DNA from: Streptomyces gardneri
GTDB lineage: Bacteria > Actinomycetota > Actinomycetes > Streptomycetales > Streptomycetaceae
Assembly (NCBI RefSeq): GCF_006539185.1
Contig: NZ_BJMN01000005.1
Location: 1 to 64,000, forward strand
Length of the DNA: 64,000 nt
Reading direction: 5' to 3'
The notes under the pieces are model-generated. The model was not told the origin of the DNA, made no database searches, and saw only the letters and a list, made by a program, of their open reading frames with translations. Positions 52,894-62,163 of the stretch are shown piece by piece (positions within the stretch are counted from its first letter, which is position 1; every line of letters begins with the position of its first letter). The translations under genes and the position numbers were made by a program.

Positions 52894-53556
52894 ATGGAGA
52901 ACGGGACAGCCCGCAAGGGCACGAGGGCCGCGATCAGGGCCGCGATCGCGGCGGAACGCCGAGAACTGGCCGACCTGTTCGACACGCTGCGAACCGAGCA
53001 GTGGGACGAACAGAGCCTCTGCACGGGATGGCGAGTGCGCGAGGTCGTGGCGCACATGTCGATGGGGTTCCGGCTCTCCCTGCCCGCCACGTTGGGCGAG
53101 TTGGTCAAGGCGCGCGGGAACCTCCACCGGATGACCGACCGGGTCGCGCGCAGGGATGCGGAAGCCCATTCCACCACCGCGCTCTCCGCCTTTGTCCGGG
53201 ACAACGCCCACCACCCCTGGACCCCACCGGTCGGTGGCTTCGCGGCGGCGCTCGGCCACGACGTGGTGCACGGGCTGGACGTCACGCTCGCCCTCGGCCA
53301 CGATCGGCGTGTCCCCGAGGACCGGCTGCACATCCTGCTCGACGAGATCCGGCCCAGCGGCCTGAGGTTCTTCGGCTGCGACCTCGACGGTGTGCGGCTG
53401 TGCGCCGAGGACCTCGACTGGTCGTACGGCTCCGGTGCGCCCGTGTACGGCGCGGCCCAGGACCTCCTGTCGGTGGCCTACGGCCGCAGACTTCCGGTCG
53501 GCCGACTCCGGGGCGAGCCGAGCGACCGTTTCACCCGACCCGCCGAGGAGGCATGA
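52894..53556 (+). CDS. Maleylpyruvate isomerase-like (TIGR03083, DinB fold) protein
   Basis: A 220-residue DinB-fold protein. RELADLFDTLRTEQWDEQSLCTGWRVREVVAHMSMG is the first helix pair with its putative metal histidine, and LGHDVVHGLDVTLALGHDR has the second. Unlike the other family member in the window (11330-12361) it has no extra N-terminal domain. Probable role: mycothiol-dependent isomerisation or conjugation, but no partner genes show a pathway. Divergent from a LysR regulator. Confidence 0.82.
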   Translation: MENGTARKGTRAAIRAAIAAERRELADLFDTLRTEQWDEQSLCTGWRVREVVAHMSMGFRLSLPATLGELVKARGNLHRMTDRVARRDAEAHSTTALSAFVRDNAHHPWTPPVGGFAAALGHDVVHGLDVTLALGHDRRVPEDRLHILLDEIRPSGLRFFGCDLDGVRLCAEDLDWSYGSGAPVYGAAQDLLSVAYGRRLPVGRLRGEPSDRFTRPAEEA

Positions 53557-53561
53557 AAGCG

Positions 53562-54362
53562 TCAGCGAGCCGTGCTCCGGCCGCCCTGTCCTCGTCCTTG
53601 CGACGGGCCGTCGGTCGGCGCGTCGGTGCGCGGGACGCCGAGGGTGGTCACGAGCCGGGTCAGCTCCTCCTGGAAGAGCTTGTCCGGGCTTGTCGTCTGG
53701 CGGCCGAGATGCCCGTACACCTCCAGGGCGACGAGCCCGTGCAGGTGCCCCCACAGCCGTAGCGCGAGGGCGACTCCGGCCGGCGGGAGGTCGGGGAAGG
53801 CCGGGCGCACCTTGTCGAGGAGTCCGGCGTCGAAGTCGGTCCAGGTGAACGCGCTGTCCCGGTAGAGGGGTTCGGCGTACGGCCAGGCCGCCGCGGCGAG
53901 TCCGGCGAGGCCGGTGCACACCCGGCGGGCCGCGTCCGGGGCGGGACCTTCCTCGGGGGCGCGGTAGCCGGGGACGGGGTCGCCGTACACGAGCCGGAAG
54001 CCCTCGGGGTTCGTCAGGGCCCAGGCTCGGAAGGCGCGGGTCCAGGCCAGGATCCGGGCGGCCGGGTCCTCGGCAGGGGTGTTCGCCCAGGCGGCGTCCA
54101 CGGCGTCGGCGAGCGCCGAGTACACGTCGTCGATGAGCGTGGTGACCAGGTCGTCGCGGGTGGCGAAGTAGCCGTAGATCGCGTTGGCCGTCATGCCCAT
54201 CTCGCGGGCGATGGCCCGCAGTGTGATCGCGTCGGGCCCGCCGGAGGCCATCAGCCGCAGAGCCGTGTCCTTGATCTCCGCCGTGGTCTCGGCCCGTAGC
54301 CGCTCACGGCGTCCCCGGCCGGCCGGCGGCGTCCCTGTCCGTGCTTCCGAAGTCCCGGTCAT
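53562..54362 (-). CDS. TetR-family regulator (TetR_C_13-like)
   Basis: A 266-residue repressor with Arg/Gly-rich tails. The DNA-binding domain is TAEIKDTALRLMASGGPDAI and TLRAIAREMGMTANAIYGYFATRDDLVT; the ligand domain contains FRAWALTNPEGFRLVYGDPVPGY and LRLWGHLHGLVALEVYGHL. These are the conserved marks of the TetR_C_13 group. Divergent from an SDR-type gene, with a 39-base palindrome between, so it likely represses that gene and itself. Confidence 0.92.
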   Translation of the reverse strand: MTGTSEARTGTPPAGRGRRERLRAETTAEIKDTALRLMASGGPDAITLRAIAREMGMTANAIYGYFATRDDLVTTLIDDVYSALADAVDAAWANTPAEDPAARILAWTRAFRAWALTNPEGFRLVYGDPVPGYRAPEEGPAPDAARRVCTGLAGLAAAAWPYAEPLYRDSAFTWTDFDAGLLDKVRPAFPDLPPAGVALALRLWGHLHGLVALEVYGHLGRQTTSPDKLFQEELTRLVTTLGVPRTDAPTDGPSQGRGQGGRSTAR

Positions 54363-54395
54363 CCGGGAACCCTACCGCTCCGCTGAGGGGTGTAG

Positions 54396-54434
54396 GAAAA
54401 CTGCACGCCGTGAACTTCACGGCGTATAGTTTTC
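54396..54434. promoter_or_regulatory. 39-base palindromic operator
   Basis: Centred on 54415, the inner arms ACGCCGTGAA and TTCACGGCGT are perfect around one base, and the outer arms GAAAACT and AGTTTTC are also perfect; only two base pairs between them fail. It overlaps TATAGT (54425-54430), a likely -10 of the divergent SDR-type gene. The adjacent TetR protein is the expected ligand. Confidence 0.8.
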
Positions 54435-54483
54435 GCACGGCGTCACGTGAGTCGCGTCGTGGATGTGATCACAGGGGAGAGTC

Positions 54484-55191
54484 ATGCGCATCGGAGTCAT
54501 CGGAGCCACCGGCACCATCGGCAGCCGCGTCGTCGCGGAGGCCCTCGCACGCGGGCACGACATCAGGGCCTTCGGCCGCGACACCACCGGGGCCGCGGCC
54601 GCCGAGACCCGCGAGAACATCACCTGGACGAGCCTCGACGTCCTCGACCCCGAGGGCATCGCCGCCGTCCTGCCGGGACTCGACGTCCTGATCAGCGCCT
54701 TCCAGCCCGGAAACGCCGCCCGGGACCTCGCGGACACCATCGAGCGCTCCATCGCCGACGCCGGCGTCTACGCCACCGCGGCCCGGGCCCTGCTCAAGGC
54801 CCTGGAGACCCATCCCAGGACCCGGCTGATCGTCGTAGGCGGCGCCGGCAGCCTGGAGATCGAGCCCGGAGTGGTGCTCGCCGACGCGGAGGAGCGTCTC
54901 CACGAGACCCTCGACTCCGTCGGGCTGCCCCGTGCCTACGCGGCGGCGGTACGCGGCCACCGGGACGCCCTGAACGTGCTGCGCACCTCGAACCGTCGAT
55001 GGACCTACTTCAGCCCCGCCGAGGACATCGCGCCCGGCGAGCGCACCGGCCGCTTCCGTATAGGCGAGGACCAGCCGGTCAGGGACGCCGAGGGACGCAG
55101 CCGCGTCTCGGCCGAGGACGCCGCCGTGGCGCTCGTCGACGAGGCGGAGCTGCCCCGCTTCGTCCAGCGCCGCTTCACCATCGGTTACTGA
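54484..55191 (+). CDS. NAD(P)-binding SDR-like (NmrA/YwnB-type) protein
   Basis: A 235-residue protein that starts MRIGVIGATGTIGSRVVAEAL, a GxxGxxG dinucleotide-binding site, followed by ITWTSLDVLDP and GLDVLISAFQPG. ALKALETHPRTRLIVVGGAGSLE and WTYFSPAEDIAPGERTGRFRIG are typical of the YwnB/NmrA-like atypical SDR group, often redox sensors or small reductases. GGGGAGA before the ATG. The operator upstream suggests control by the divergent TetR protein. A terminator follows. Confidence 0.88.
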   Translation: MRIGVIGATGTIGSRVVAEALARGHDIRAFGRDTTGAAAAETRENITWTSLDVLDPEGIAAVLPGLDVLISAFQPGNAARDLADTIERSIADAGVYATAARALLKALETHPRTRLIVVGGAGSLEIEPGVVLADAEERLHETLDSVGLPRAYAAAVRGHRDALNVLRTSNRRWTYFSPAEDIAPGERTGRFRIGEDQPVRDAEGRSRVSAEDAAVALVDEAELPRFVQRRFTIGY

Positions 55192-55227
55192 ACCATCGGC
55201 TCCTGAGCGATCCGCTGCCGAGAGGAA

Positions 55228-55255
55228 TGGGGGCGCGCCGGCCGGCGCGCCCCCA
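55228..55255. terminator. Perfect 28-base palindromic terminator
   Basis: TGGGGGCGCGCCGG pairs exactly with CCGGCGCGCCCCCA. It lies between the convergent SDR-like gene and the ABC exporter genes. Confidence 0.88.
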
Positions 55256-55264
55256 CCGCGCGGG

Positions 55265-57046
55265 TCAGCCGTGCCAGGACCGCCACAGCGCCGCGTACGC
55301 GCCGTCCGCCGCCACCAGCTCGTCGTGGCTGCCCAGCTCGCTGATCCGGCCGGCCTCGACCACCGCGATCAGATCGGCGTCGTGCGCGGTGTGCAGCCGG
55401 TGCGCGATGGCCACGACCGTACGCCCGTCGAGGACCCGGGCGAGCGACCGCTCCAGATGCCGGGCCGCCCTCGGGTCGAGGAGCGAGGTCGCCTCGTCCA
55501 GGACCAGCGTGTGCGGGTCCGCCAGGACGAGCCGGGCCAGCGCCACCTGCTGGGCCTGCGCCGGGGTGAGCGAACGGCCGCCCGAGCCGACCTCCGTGTC
55601 CAGGCCCTCGTCGAGGCCCCGGGCCCACCCGTCCGCGTCCACCGCGGACAGGGCCTCCCACAGGTCGGCGTCGGCGGCGCCGGTCCGGGCGAGCAGCAGA
55701 TTGTCCCGGAGCGAGCCGACGAAGACGTGGTGCTCCTGATTGACCAGGGCCACGTGCTCGCGGACCCGCTCGGCGGGCATCCGCGCCAGCTCGGCGGCGC
55801 CGAGGGTGACCGAGCCCGTCCTCGGGGCGTAGATGCCCGCGAGCAGCCGGCCGAGCGTGGACTTGCCCGCGCCCGACGGGCCCACGAGGGCGAGCCGGGT
55901 GCCCGGCGCCACCTTCAGGGACACCTCGTGCAGCACGTCGACGCCCTCGCGGTAGCCGAACCGGACCTCGTCCGCCCGGACGGCCCGCCCGTCCGGGCGT
56001 ACCTCGTGGTCGCCCGCGGCCGGTTCGATGTCCCGGACGCCGACCAGCCGGCCCAGCGAGACCTGCGCGACCTGGAGCTCGTCGTACCAGCGGAGCACGA
56101 TCCCGATCGGGTCCACCAGCATCTGGGCGAGCAACGCACCCGTCGTCAGCTGGCCCACGTCGATCCAGCCCTGGAAGACGAAGACCCCGCCGAGGAGGAG
56201 GACACCGCACAGCACCGTCGTGTGGGTGAGCGTGACGACCGGGAAGAGCACCGACCGCAGGAAGAGCGTGTACCTCTCCCACGCGACCCACTCGGTGATG
56301 CGCCGGTCGGAGAGGGCGACGCGCTCCGCGCCGAGGCGGTGCGACTCGACGGTGCGCCCCGCGTCGACCGTCTCGGCCAGCGCGGCGGCCACCGCCGCGT
56401 ACCCCGCGGACTCCGAGCGGTACGCGGACGGCGCCCGCTTGAAGTACCAGCGGCAGCCCACGACGAGCACCGGCGCCGCGAGCAGCGCCGCGAGCGCGAG
56501 CGGGGGCGCGGTCACGGCGAGCCCGCCGAGCAGCAGTCCCACCCAGACGACGCCGATGGCCAGCTGGGGCACGGCCTCGCGCATGGCGTTGGCGAGCCGG
56601 TCGATGTCCGTGGTGATACGGGAGAGCAGGTCGCCCGTGCCGGCCCGTTCGAGGACGCCGGGCGGCAGGCCGACGGAGCGGACGAGGAAGTCCTCTCGCA
56701 GATCGGCGAGCATCTCCTCGCCGAGCATCGCCCCGCGCAGCCGGACGAGCCGGACGAAGACCGTCTGGACGATCAGGGCGACCGCGAACAGCGCGACCGT
56801 CCGCTCCAGATGGAGGTCGCGGGCCCCGGCGCTCAGCTCGTCGACCACCGAACCGAGGAGGTACGGGCCGGTCATCGAGGCGATCACGGCGACCGCGTTC
56901 ACCCCGATGAGCAGGGCGAACGCCCTGCGGTGACGGCGCAGCAGCTCCCGTACGTAGATCCGTACGGTCGGGCCGGCCGCGACGGGCAGCGTCGTCGCCG
57001 TCGTGGGGGCCGCCGGGTCGTACTCCGGTGGCGCCAGGCCGATCAT
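55265..57046 (-). CDS. ABC exporter half-transporter with degenerate signature motif
   Basis: A 593-residue half transporter: membrane domain with six spans (about 35-320) and an ATPase domain (about 360-590). Walker A GPSGAGKST, Q-loop LVNQEHH, Walker B TLVLDEATS and the switch AIAHRL are all intact, but the signature that should be LSGGQ reads LTPAQ (in RSLTPAQAQQVALARL). It therefore needs a partner to supply a working signature. The gene starts inside the stop codon of the upstream partner (ATGA, 4-base overlap), which carries the complementary defects. Substrate unknown; heterodimeric exporters of this kind carry drugs, lipids or peptides. Confidence 0.94.
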   Translation of the reverse strand: MIGLAPPEYDPAAPTTATTLPVAAGPTVRIYVRELLRRHRRAFALLIGVNAVAVIASMTGPYLLGSVVDELSAGARDLHLERTVALFAVALIVQTVFVRLVRLRGAMLGEEMLADLREDFLVRSVGLPPGVLERAGTGDLLSRITTDIDRLANAMREAVPQLAIGVVWVGLLLGGLAVTAPPLALAALLAAPVLVVGCRWYFKRAPSAYRSESAGYAAVAAALAETVDAGRTVESHRLGAERVALSDRRITEWVAWERYTLFLRSVLFPVVTLTHTTVLCGVLLLGGVFVFQGWIDVGQLTTGALLAQMLVDPIGIVLRWYDELQVAQVSLGRLVGVRDIEPAAGDHEVRPDGRAVRADEVRFGYREGVDVLHEVSLKVAPGTRLALVGPSGAGKSTLGRLLAGIYAPRTGSVTLGAAELARMPAERVREHVALVNQEHHVFVGSLRDNLLLARTGAADADLWEALSAVDADGWARGLDEGLDTEVGSGGRSLTPAQAQQVALARLVLADPHTLVLDEATSLLDPRAARHLERSLARVLDGRTVVAIAHRLHTAHDADLIAVVEAGRISELGSHDELVAADGAYAALWRSWHG

Positions 57047-58866
57047 GCCGTTTCCCCTTCCAGTGCGTCGAGTTCGTCCGTGTCGATGCCGTGGAGGCGG
57101 CTGCCCGCCGCGGCGAGCTCCTCGTCCGTCTCGCGGGTGACGACCGCGCGGTAGCGGGGCTCCTTCGCGAGCAGTTCACGGTGGGTGCCGACGGCGACCG
57201 CCTGCCCGTCGTGGACCAGGACCACCCGGTCGGCGCGGTCGAGGAGCAGCGGCGAGGAGGCGAGGACCACGGTGGTCCCGCCCTCGCGCAGCCGGGCGAT
57301 GCCGTCCGCCACCCGGGACTCGGTGTGCGAGTCGACCGCCGAGGTGGGCTCGTCCAGGACGAGCACCTCCGGATCGGTCACCAGGGAGCGGGCGAGCGCG
57401 AGCCGCTGGCGCTGGCCGCCGGAGAGCGACCGGCCCCGCTCGGTGATCCGCGTCCGCATCGGGTCCCCGTCGGTGTCGACGGAGGCCTGGGCGAGTGCGT
57501 CGAGGACGTCGCCGCACTGGGCGGCGGCGAGCGCGTCCTCGGCCCGGACCGCGCCCGAGGAAGGCACGTCGAGGAGCTCCCGCAGGGTGCCCGAGAGCAG
57601 GACCGGGTCCTTGTCCTGCACGAGGACGGCCGTACGGGCGGCCGCCAGCGGCAGCTCGTCCAGCGGGACCCCGCCGAGCAGGACGGAGGTGTGCCCCTCG
57701 GCCGGTTCGGTCGGGTGTCCGCCGAGCCGGTCCGCGAGCCGTCCGGCCACGTCCGGGTCGCCGCAGACGACGGCGGTGAAGCGGCCGGCCGGGGCGACGA
57801 GCCCGGTCAGCGGGTCGTACAGGTCGCCGGTCGCCTCGCGCTCCTCGCCCGCGGCGTCGGTGGTGGTCGTGGTGCGGGTCAGCGCGAGAACCCGGGCGGC
57901 CCGCTTCGCCGACGGCCGGGAGAAGGAGAAGGCCATCGCGATCTCCTCGAAGTTCCTCATCGGGTGATGGGTGAGGGCCACGGCGCCGTAGACGGTGACG
58001 AGTTCGCCGACCGTGATCCGCCCGTCGAGCGCGAGCCGAGCGCCGTACGCCACGACGACGATGAGCAGGACGCCGGGCAGGAGGACCTGGATCGCGGCGA
58101 TCAGCGCCCACATCCGCGCGCTGTGCACGGCGGCCTTGCGGACCTCCTGGGAGGCGGCGCGGTAGCGGCCGAGGAACAGCTCCTCGCCGCCGATGCCGCG
58201 CAGGACGCGGAGTCCGGCGACGGTGTCGGAGGCCAGCTCCGTGGCCTTGCCCGCCTTCTCGCGCTGGACGTCCGCACGCCGCGTCGCGCGGGGGAGGAGC
58301 GGCAGCACGGCGAGGGCGAGGACGGGGACGCCGATCGCGACGACGATGCCCAGGGCGGGCTGGTAGACGACGAGGGCGACGCAGACGATCAGCAGGGAGA
58401 GGGCGGCGGCGGCGAACCGGGACAGCGCCTCGACGAACCAGCCGATCTTCTCGACGTCGCCCGTGGACACGGAGACGACTTCGCCCGCTGCGACCCGTCG
58501 GGTCAGGACCGAGCCCAGCTCGGCGGTCTTGCGGGAGAGGAGCTGCTGGACCCGGGCGGCGGCGGTGATCCAGTTGGTGACGGCGACGCGGTGGAGCATC
58601 GTGTCGCCGACCGCGATGGCGAGCCCGCAGCCCACGAGCAGCCCGGCGGCGAGTGCGAGCCGCCCGCCGTCACGGTCCACGACCGCCTGCACGGCGACGC
58701 CGACGCCGAGCGGCAGTCCGGCGATGCCCAGCTGGAGGAGCAGCCCCCAGAGCAGGGCCTTCACCTGTCCGCCGAGCTGGTTGCGGCCGAGCCAGAGGAG
58801 GAACCGGGTGCCCGAGCGGACATCGGGTGCCCCTGGGTCGGCGTAGGGAAGATCTCGAATCTGCAT
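57043..58866 (-). CDS. ABC exporter half-transporter with degenerate Walker A
   Basis: A 607-residue half transporter with six spans (about 45-330) and an ATPase domain whose signature ERGRSLSGGQRQR and Walker B VLVLDEPTS are perfect. The Walker A position reads VVCGDPDVAGRLADRLGG: it has no GxxGxGK(S/T) and no lysine, so it cannot bind ATP normally. The switch histidine is also missing (LASSPLL). With the downstream partner, these lesions combine into one canonical and one dead ATP site. Start ATG 58866. The pair probably exports a compound; no regulator is adjacent. Confidence 0.93.
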   Translation of the reverse strand: MQIRDLPYADPGAPDVRSGTRFLLWLGRNQLGGQVKALLWGLLLQLGIAGLPLGVGVAVQAVVDRDGGRLALAAGLLVGCGLAIAVGDTMLHRVAVTNWITAAARVQQLLSRKTAELGSVLTRRVAAGEVVSVSTGDVEKIGWFVEALSRFAAAALSLLIVCVALVVYQPALGIVVAIGVPVLALAVLPLLPRATRRADVQREKAGKATELASDTVAGLRVLRGIGGEELFLGRYRAASQEVRKAAVHSARMWALIAAIQVLLPGVLLIVVVAYGARLALDGRITVGELVTVYGAVALTHHPMRNFEEIAMAFSFSRPSAKRAARVLALTRTTTTTDAAGEEREATGDLYDPLTGLVAPAGRFTAVVCGDPDVAGRLADRLGGHPTEPAEGHTSVLLGGVPLDELPLAAARTAVLVQDKDPVLLSGTLRELLDVPSSGAVRAEDALAAAQCGDVLDALAQASVDTDGDPMRTRITERGRSLSGGQRQRLALARSLVTDPEVLVLDEPTSAVDSHTESRVADGIARLREGGTTVVLASSPLLLDRADRVVLVHDGQAVAVGTHRELLAKEPRYRAVVTRETDEELAAAGSRLHGIDTDELDALEGETA

Positions 58867-59061
58867 GGCGTCCCAGGATCTCCGGGTCTGTCTGGGTGGG
58901 GGATCGCGCGCCGGGGGTGCGACGGCGGAGTGGAAACCGTGCAAGGTTCGCTTTTTCCCCAGGGAGCGGCAATCGATTTTCCCCAAGAGGGAACAGATCG
59001 CGCCATGTCCGCTCATCGTCCTCTGGACCGCGCCGCGGTGACCGCGCTTCACTTCCGCCCC

Positions 59062-60678
59062 ATGAGATCACTCAAGATCATGAGCATGCTCAGCGGTCTG
59101 GTCCTGGCCGCCGGGGCGCTGCTCACCGCCCACCCGGCCGCCGCCGAGGGTCCGAACGGCCCGACGCCCCCGGCCGAGTTCGCCAGCGACTGGCACGACC
59201 CGGTCACCGCCGCCCCGCCCGTCGAGACCCCCGGCACCCGCAGCTGCGAGGTCACCCTCGCCGCCGCGCAGTTCCGCGACTTCACCCCGTACCAGGGCCG
59301 GTACACCCCGCCGAAGGAGTGCGGCACCCGCTGGAACAAGGTCGTCCTCCGGCTCGAAGGCAGCGTCAAGGGCCGTCAGTACGACCGGCTCGGCTACCTC
59401 ACCGTCGGCGGCGTGGAGATCCTCCGCACCTCCACGCCCCAGCCCTCGCCCGACGGCATCTCCTGGTCCGTCGAGAAGGACGTCACCCGCTACCGCGACA
59501 CCCTCAGCCGTCCGCAGCCCGTCGAGATGCTCATCGGCAATGTCGTGAACGAGACGTACACGGGCGTCCTCGACGTCCGGGTCACCCTCACCTTCCACAC
59601 CGCCGAGGGCCGCGTGAAGCCCGCCGCCGGCACCCCCGACCGGGTGATCCCCCTCACCGGCCCCACCCTCACCACCCCGCGCAACACCGAACGGCTCCTC
59701 GCCGAGGTGTACGCCACCGGCTCCGGCGGCGGCTGCGAGGAGTACTGGTACCTCTCCGTCCCCGACACCGCCCCCTACTCCTGCCGGGCGACCGACGGCC
59801 CGCACCGCGAGGTCCGGATCGCCGTCGACGGCCGGCTCGCGGGCATCGCGGCCCCCTTCCCCACGGTCTGGACCGGAGGCTGGTCCAACCCCTTCCTCTG
59901 GTACGTCACCCCCGGCCCGCGCGCCTTCGACGTCCAGCCGGTCGTCTACGACCTCACGCCCTTCGCCGCCCTCCTCAACGACGGCCGGGCCCACCGCGTG
60001 GAGGTCTCCGTCGCCGGCGTCCCGGCCGGCCTGAGCGGCTGGTCCGTCCCCACCAACGTGCTGCTCTGGCAGGACGAGGGCAGTCGGGTCGTCACCGGCG
60101 GGCTCGACCGGCACGAGGAGAGCGTCCCGCGCAACTCCTCCGTGTACACGGCGGCCTCCGGGACCGCCCCGCACACCGTCGACACCGGGGCGGGACACCG
60201 GCTCACCGTCGCGGGTCACCTGAACACCTCGCACGGCCGGATCACCACCACCGTCGACCGGACCGTCGGCCACACCTCGGTCCACCGCTGGGGCGAGGGC
60301 GAGAACCCGGACGCGTTCACCGGGCGCTGGACGGACGACGAGACCGTGACCAGCGGCCGTACCGTCACCCGCGTCCAGCGCGCGTACACCATGGACGGCG
60401 AGACGACGATCGGCACGGGCGACCGGCTGCGGACGGTCCTCACCCTCGGGGACCGCGCCGACACCCTCGTCCTGCGCGACGGGCGACGCCTCTCCTGGTC
60501 GCGCCTGGACGACACGTACACCGGGGACGCGACCTACACCACCGGTGTGCCGCGCGACCAGCGGCACGCGGTCGGCACCACCACCGAGCGCTACCGGCTG
60601 TACGGCTCCGAGGGCTGCTGGGACCGGAGCCTGACGACGGTTCAGGGGACGCTCACCGAGGACCGGCGGCGCTGCTGA
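59062..60678 (+). CDS. Secreted peptide N-glycosidase A-like protein
   Basis: An exported protein of 538 residues. The signal peptide runs about 1-28 (MRSLKIMSMLSGLVLAAGALL, AHPAAAE). The PNGase A family core follows: FTPYQGRYTPPKECGTRWNK, VVLRLEGSVKGRQYDRLGYLTVGG, VEILRTSTPQPSPDGISWSV, EKDVTRYR and NVVNETYTGVLDVRVTL, which in plant and fungal relatives release N-glycans from asparagine. The C-terminal part is beta-rich. An upstream ATG at 59005 is possible. A convergent GH109 glycosidase gene follows after a terminator. Substrate specificity and activity are inference from family. Confidence 0.85.
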   Translation: MRSLKIMSMLSGLVLAAGALLTAHPAAAEGPNGPTPPAEFASDWHDPVTAAPPVETPGTRSCEVTLAAAQFRDFTPYQGRYTPPKECGTRWNKVVLRLEGSVKGRQYDRLGYLTVGGVEILRTSTPQPSPDGISWSVEKDVTRYRDTLSRPQPVEMLIGNVVNETYTGVLDVRVTLTFHTAEGRVKPAAGTPDRVIPLTGPTLTTPRNTERLLAEVYATGSGGGCEEYWYLSVPDTAPYSCRATDGPHREVRIAVDGRLAGIAAPFPTVWTGGWSNPFLWYVTPGPRAFDVQPVVYDLTPFAALLNDGRAHRVEVSVAGVPAGLSGWSVPTNVLLWQDEGSRVVTGGLDRHEESVPRNSSVYTAASGTAPHTVDTGAGHRLTVAGHLNTSHGRITTTVDRTVGHTSVHRWGEGENPDAFTGRWTDDETVTSGRTVTRVQRAYTMDGETTIGTGDRLRTVLTLGDRADTLVLRDGRRLSWSRLDDTYTGDATYTTGVPRDQRHAVGTTTERYRLYGSEGCWDRSLTTVQGTLTEDRRRC

Positions 60679-60685
60679 ACACGGC

Positions 60686-60719
60686 GGTGCCCGGCCCCCG
60701 CACTCGGAGGCCGGGCACC
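60686..60719. terminator. Bidirectional hairpin terminator
   Basis: Arms GGTGCCCGGCC and GGCCGGGCACC around a 12-base loop, between the convergent PNGase A-like and GH109 genes. Confidence 0.85.
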
Positions 60720-60726
60720 ACACACC

Positions 60727-62163
60727 TCAGGCGGGCTTGACCGAGTCCACGCCCGAGCGGGCGTTGCTCCACTCGCCGCGCGTGAAGTCGGGGATCGCCT
60801 GCGGCGCGCCCTTCGCCTTGATCGAGGCATGGCTCAGCGGCACCGGAGCCGTCCACGTGGCCGCGTCGTACACGTCGAAGTCCGGGACCAGGCCCAGCTG
60901 CACGCACTGCATCAGCCGGTAGATCATGATGTAGTCCATGCCGCCGTGGCCGCCGGGCGGGTTGGCGTGCTCCTTCCACAGCCAGTGGTCGAACTCGGCG
61001 GCGTACGACGAGAAGTCGGCCCACTGGTCGTTCGTGTGGTCCGGCTCCAGGTAGATCCGGGCCGGGTAGTCCTCGAAGACGCCCTTCGTACCGCCCAGGC
61101 TGTTGATCCGGCTGTACGGGTGCGGGGTGGAGACGTCGTGCTCCAGCCGGATGAGCCGTCCCTTGGCCGTCTGGACCAGACTGATCGTCCGGTCGCTCTC
61201 GATGTACGTCTCCTTCCAGCTCGGGTCGCCGGGCGGCATGTGCTCCGCGCGGTACTCGGCGAGCCCGAGCGCCGGCGTGCCGAAACTGCTGATGCTCACC
61301 ACCCGGTCGCCGCGGTTGACGTCCATGTAGTTGGCGACGGGCCCGAAGCCGTGGTTGGGGTAGAGGTCGCCGCGCAGCCGCGTGTGCCACAGCCGGCGCC
61401 AGGGCCCCTCGTAGTAGGTCGGCGAGAACATCAGGCCGCGCAGGTCGTGGTTGTACGCCCCCGCGCCGTGCAGCAGTTGGCCGAACTTGCCGGCGTGCGC
61501 CATGCGCAGGACCCGCATCTCGTTCCGCCCGTAGCAGCAGTTCTCCAGCTGCATGCAGTGGCGGCGGGTCTGCTCCGAGAGGTCGACCAGCTCCCAGAGC
61601 TCGGCGATCGTCATCGCGATCGGACACTCGACGCCGACGTGCTTGCCGTTCAGCATCGCCGCCTTGGCCATCGGGAAGTGCTGGTCCCAGGGGGTGGCCA
61701 CGTAGACGAAGTCGAGGTCGGAACGGGCGCAGAGGTTCTCGTAGTCGTCCTCGCCGTTCGTGTACACGGCGGGCGCGGGCTGACCGGCGGCGACGACCTT
61801 GGCGGCGGCCCGCTCGGCCTTCTCCCGCACCGGGTCGCAGACGGCCACCACCCGCACCCAGGGGAGCGCGAGGAAGAGGCCGATCATGCCGTTGCCCCGG
61901 TTGCCGAGGCCGACGATCCCGACACGGACCGTGGAACGGCCGTCGAAGGGAACCCCGGCCATGGTCTGTCCGCGACGCCTGGGCGTGCCCCCGGCGGCGG
62001 TCTCCGTCGTCGCTTCCGCCGTGGTCGTGGTGGCGGCCGACGCGGTGGCGGCCTGGGCGGCCGGCGCTCCGACGGCGGCGATGCCGAGGCCTGCTCCGGC
62101 CGCGCCCGCGGTGGTCCTGAGGACCTTGCGACGGCTCGGGCTGGGCGGTACCTGCTCGTTCAT
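60727..62163 (-). CDS. Tat-exported Gfo/Idh/MocA-family enzyme, GH109-type glycosidase
   Basis: A 478-residue protein. [17 protein letters not shown] at the N-terminus is a Tat signal, then an Ala/Thr linker. The dinucleotide fold is [17 protein letters not shown], and [16 protein letters not shown] follows as in GH109. [31 protein letters not shown] and [10 protein letters not shown] match the GH109 alpha-N-acetylgalactosaminidase line (Elizabethkingia NagA), which uses bound NAD in a redox-based hydrolysis. GGAGG before the ATG. Export together with NAD binding implies folding before transport, as Tat does. Substrate: terminal GalNAc or similar on glycans. Confidence 0.88.
   Translation of the reverse strand: MNEQVPPSPSRRKVLRTTAGAAGAGLGIAAVGAPAAQAATASAATTTTAEATTETAAGGTPRRRGQTMAGVPFDGRSTVRVGIVGLGNRGNGMIGLFLALPWVRVVAVCDPVREKAERAAAKVVAAGQPAPAVYTNGEDDYENLCARSDLDFVYVATPWDQHFPMAKAAMLNGKHVGVECPIAMTIAELWELVDLSEQTRRHCMQLENCCYGRNEMRVLRMAHAGKFGQLLHGAGAYNHDLRGLMFSPTYYEGPWRRLWHTRLRGDLYPNHGFGPVANYMDVNRGDRVVSISSFGTPALGLAEYRAEHMPPGDPSWKETYIESDRTISLVQTAKGRLIRLEHDVSTPHPYSRINSLGGTKGVFEDYPARIYLEPDHTNDQWADFSSYAAEFDHWLWKEHANPPGGHGGMDYIMIYRLMQCVQLGLVPDFDVYDAATWTAPVPLSHASIKAKGAPQAIPDFTRGEWSNARSGVDSVKPA

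Noticed and set aside
55265-58866. The two ABC genes as a frameshifted single transporter or pseudogenes
   Set aside because: Both reading frames are intact and full length with a normal ATGA overlap; the defects are complementary and fit an asymmetric heterodimer.
57028-59061. Upstream extension of the PNGase A-like frame back to 57028
   Set aside because: The extension is antisense to the ABC exporter gene; the signal peptide marks the true start near 59062 (or 59005).
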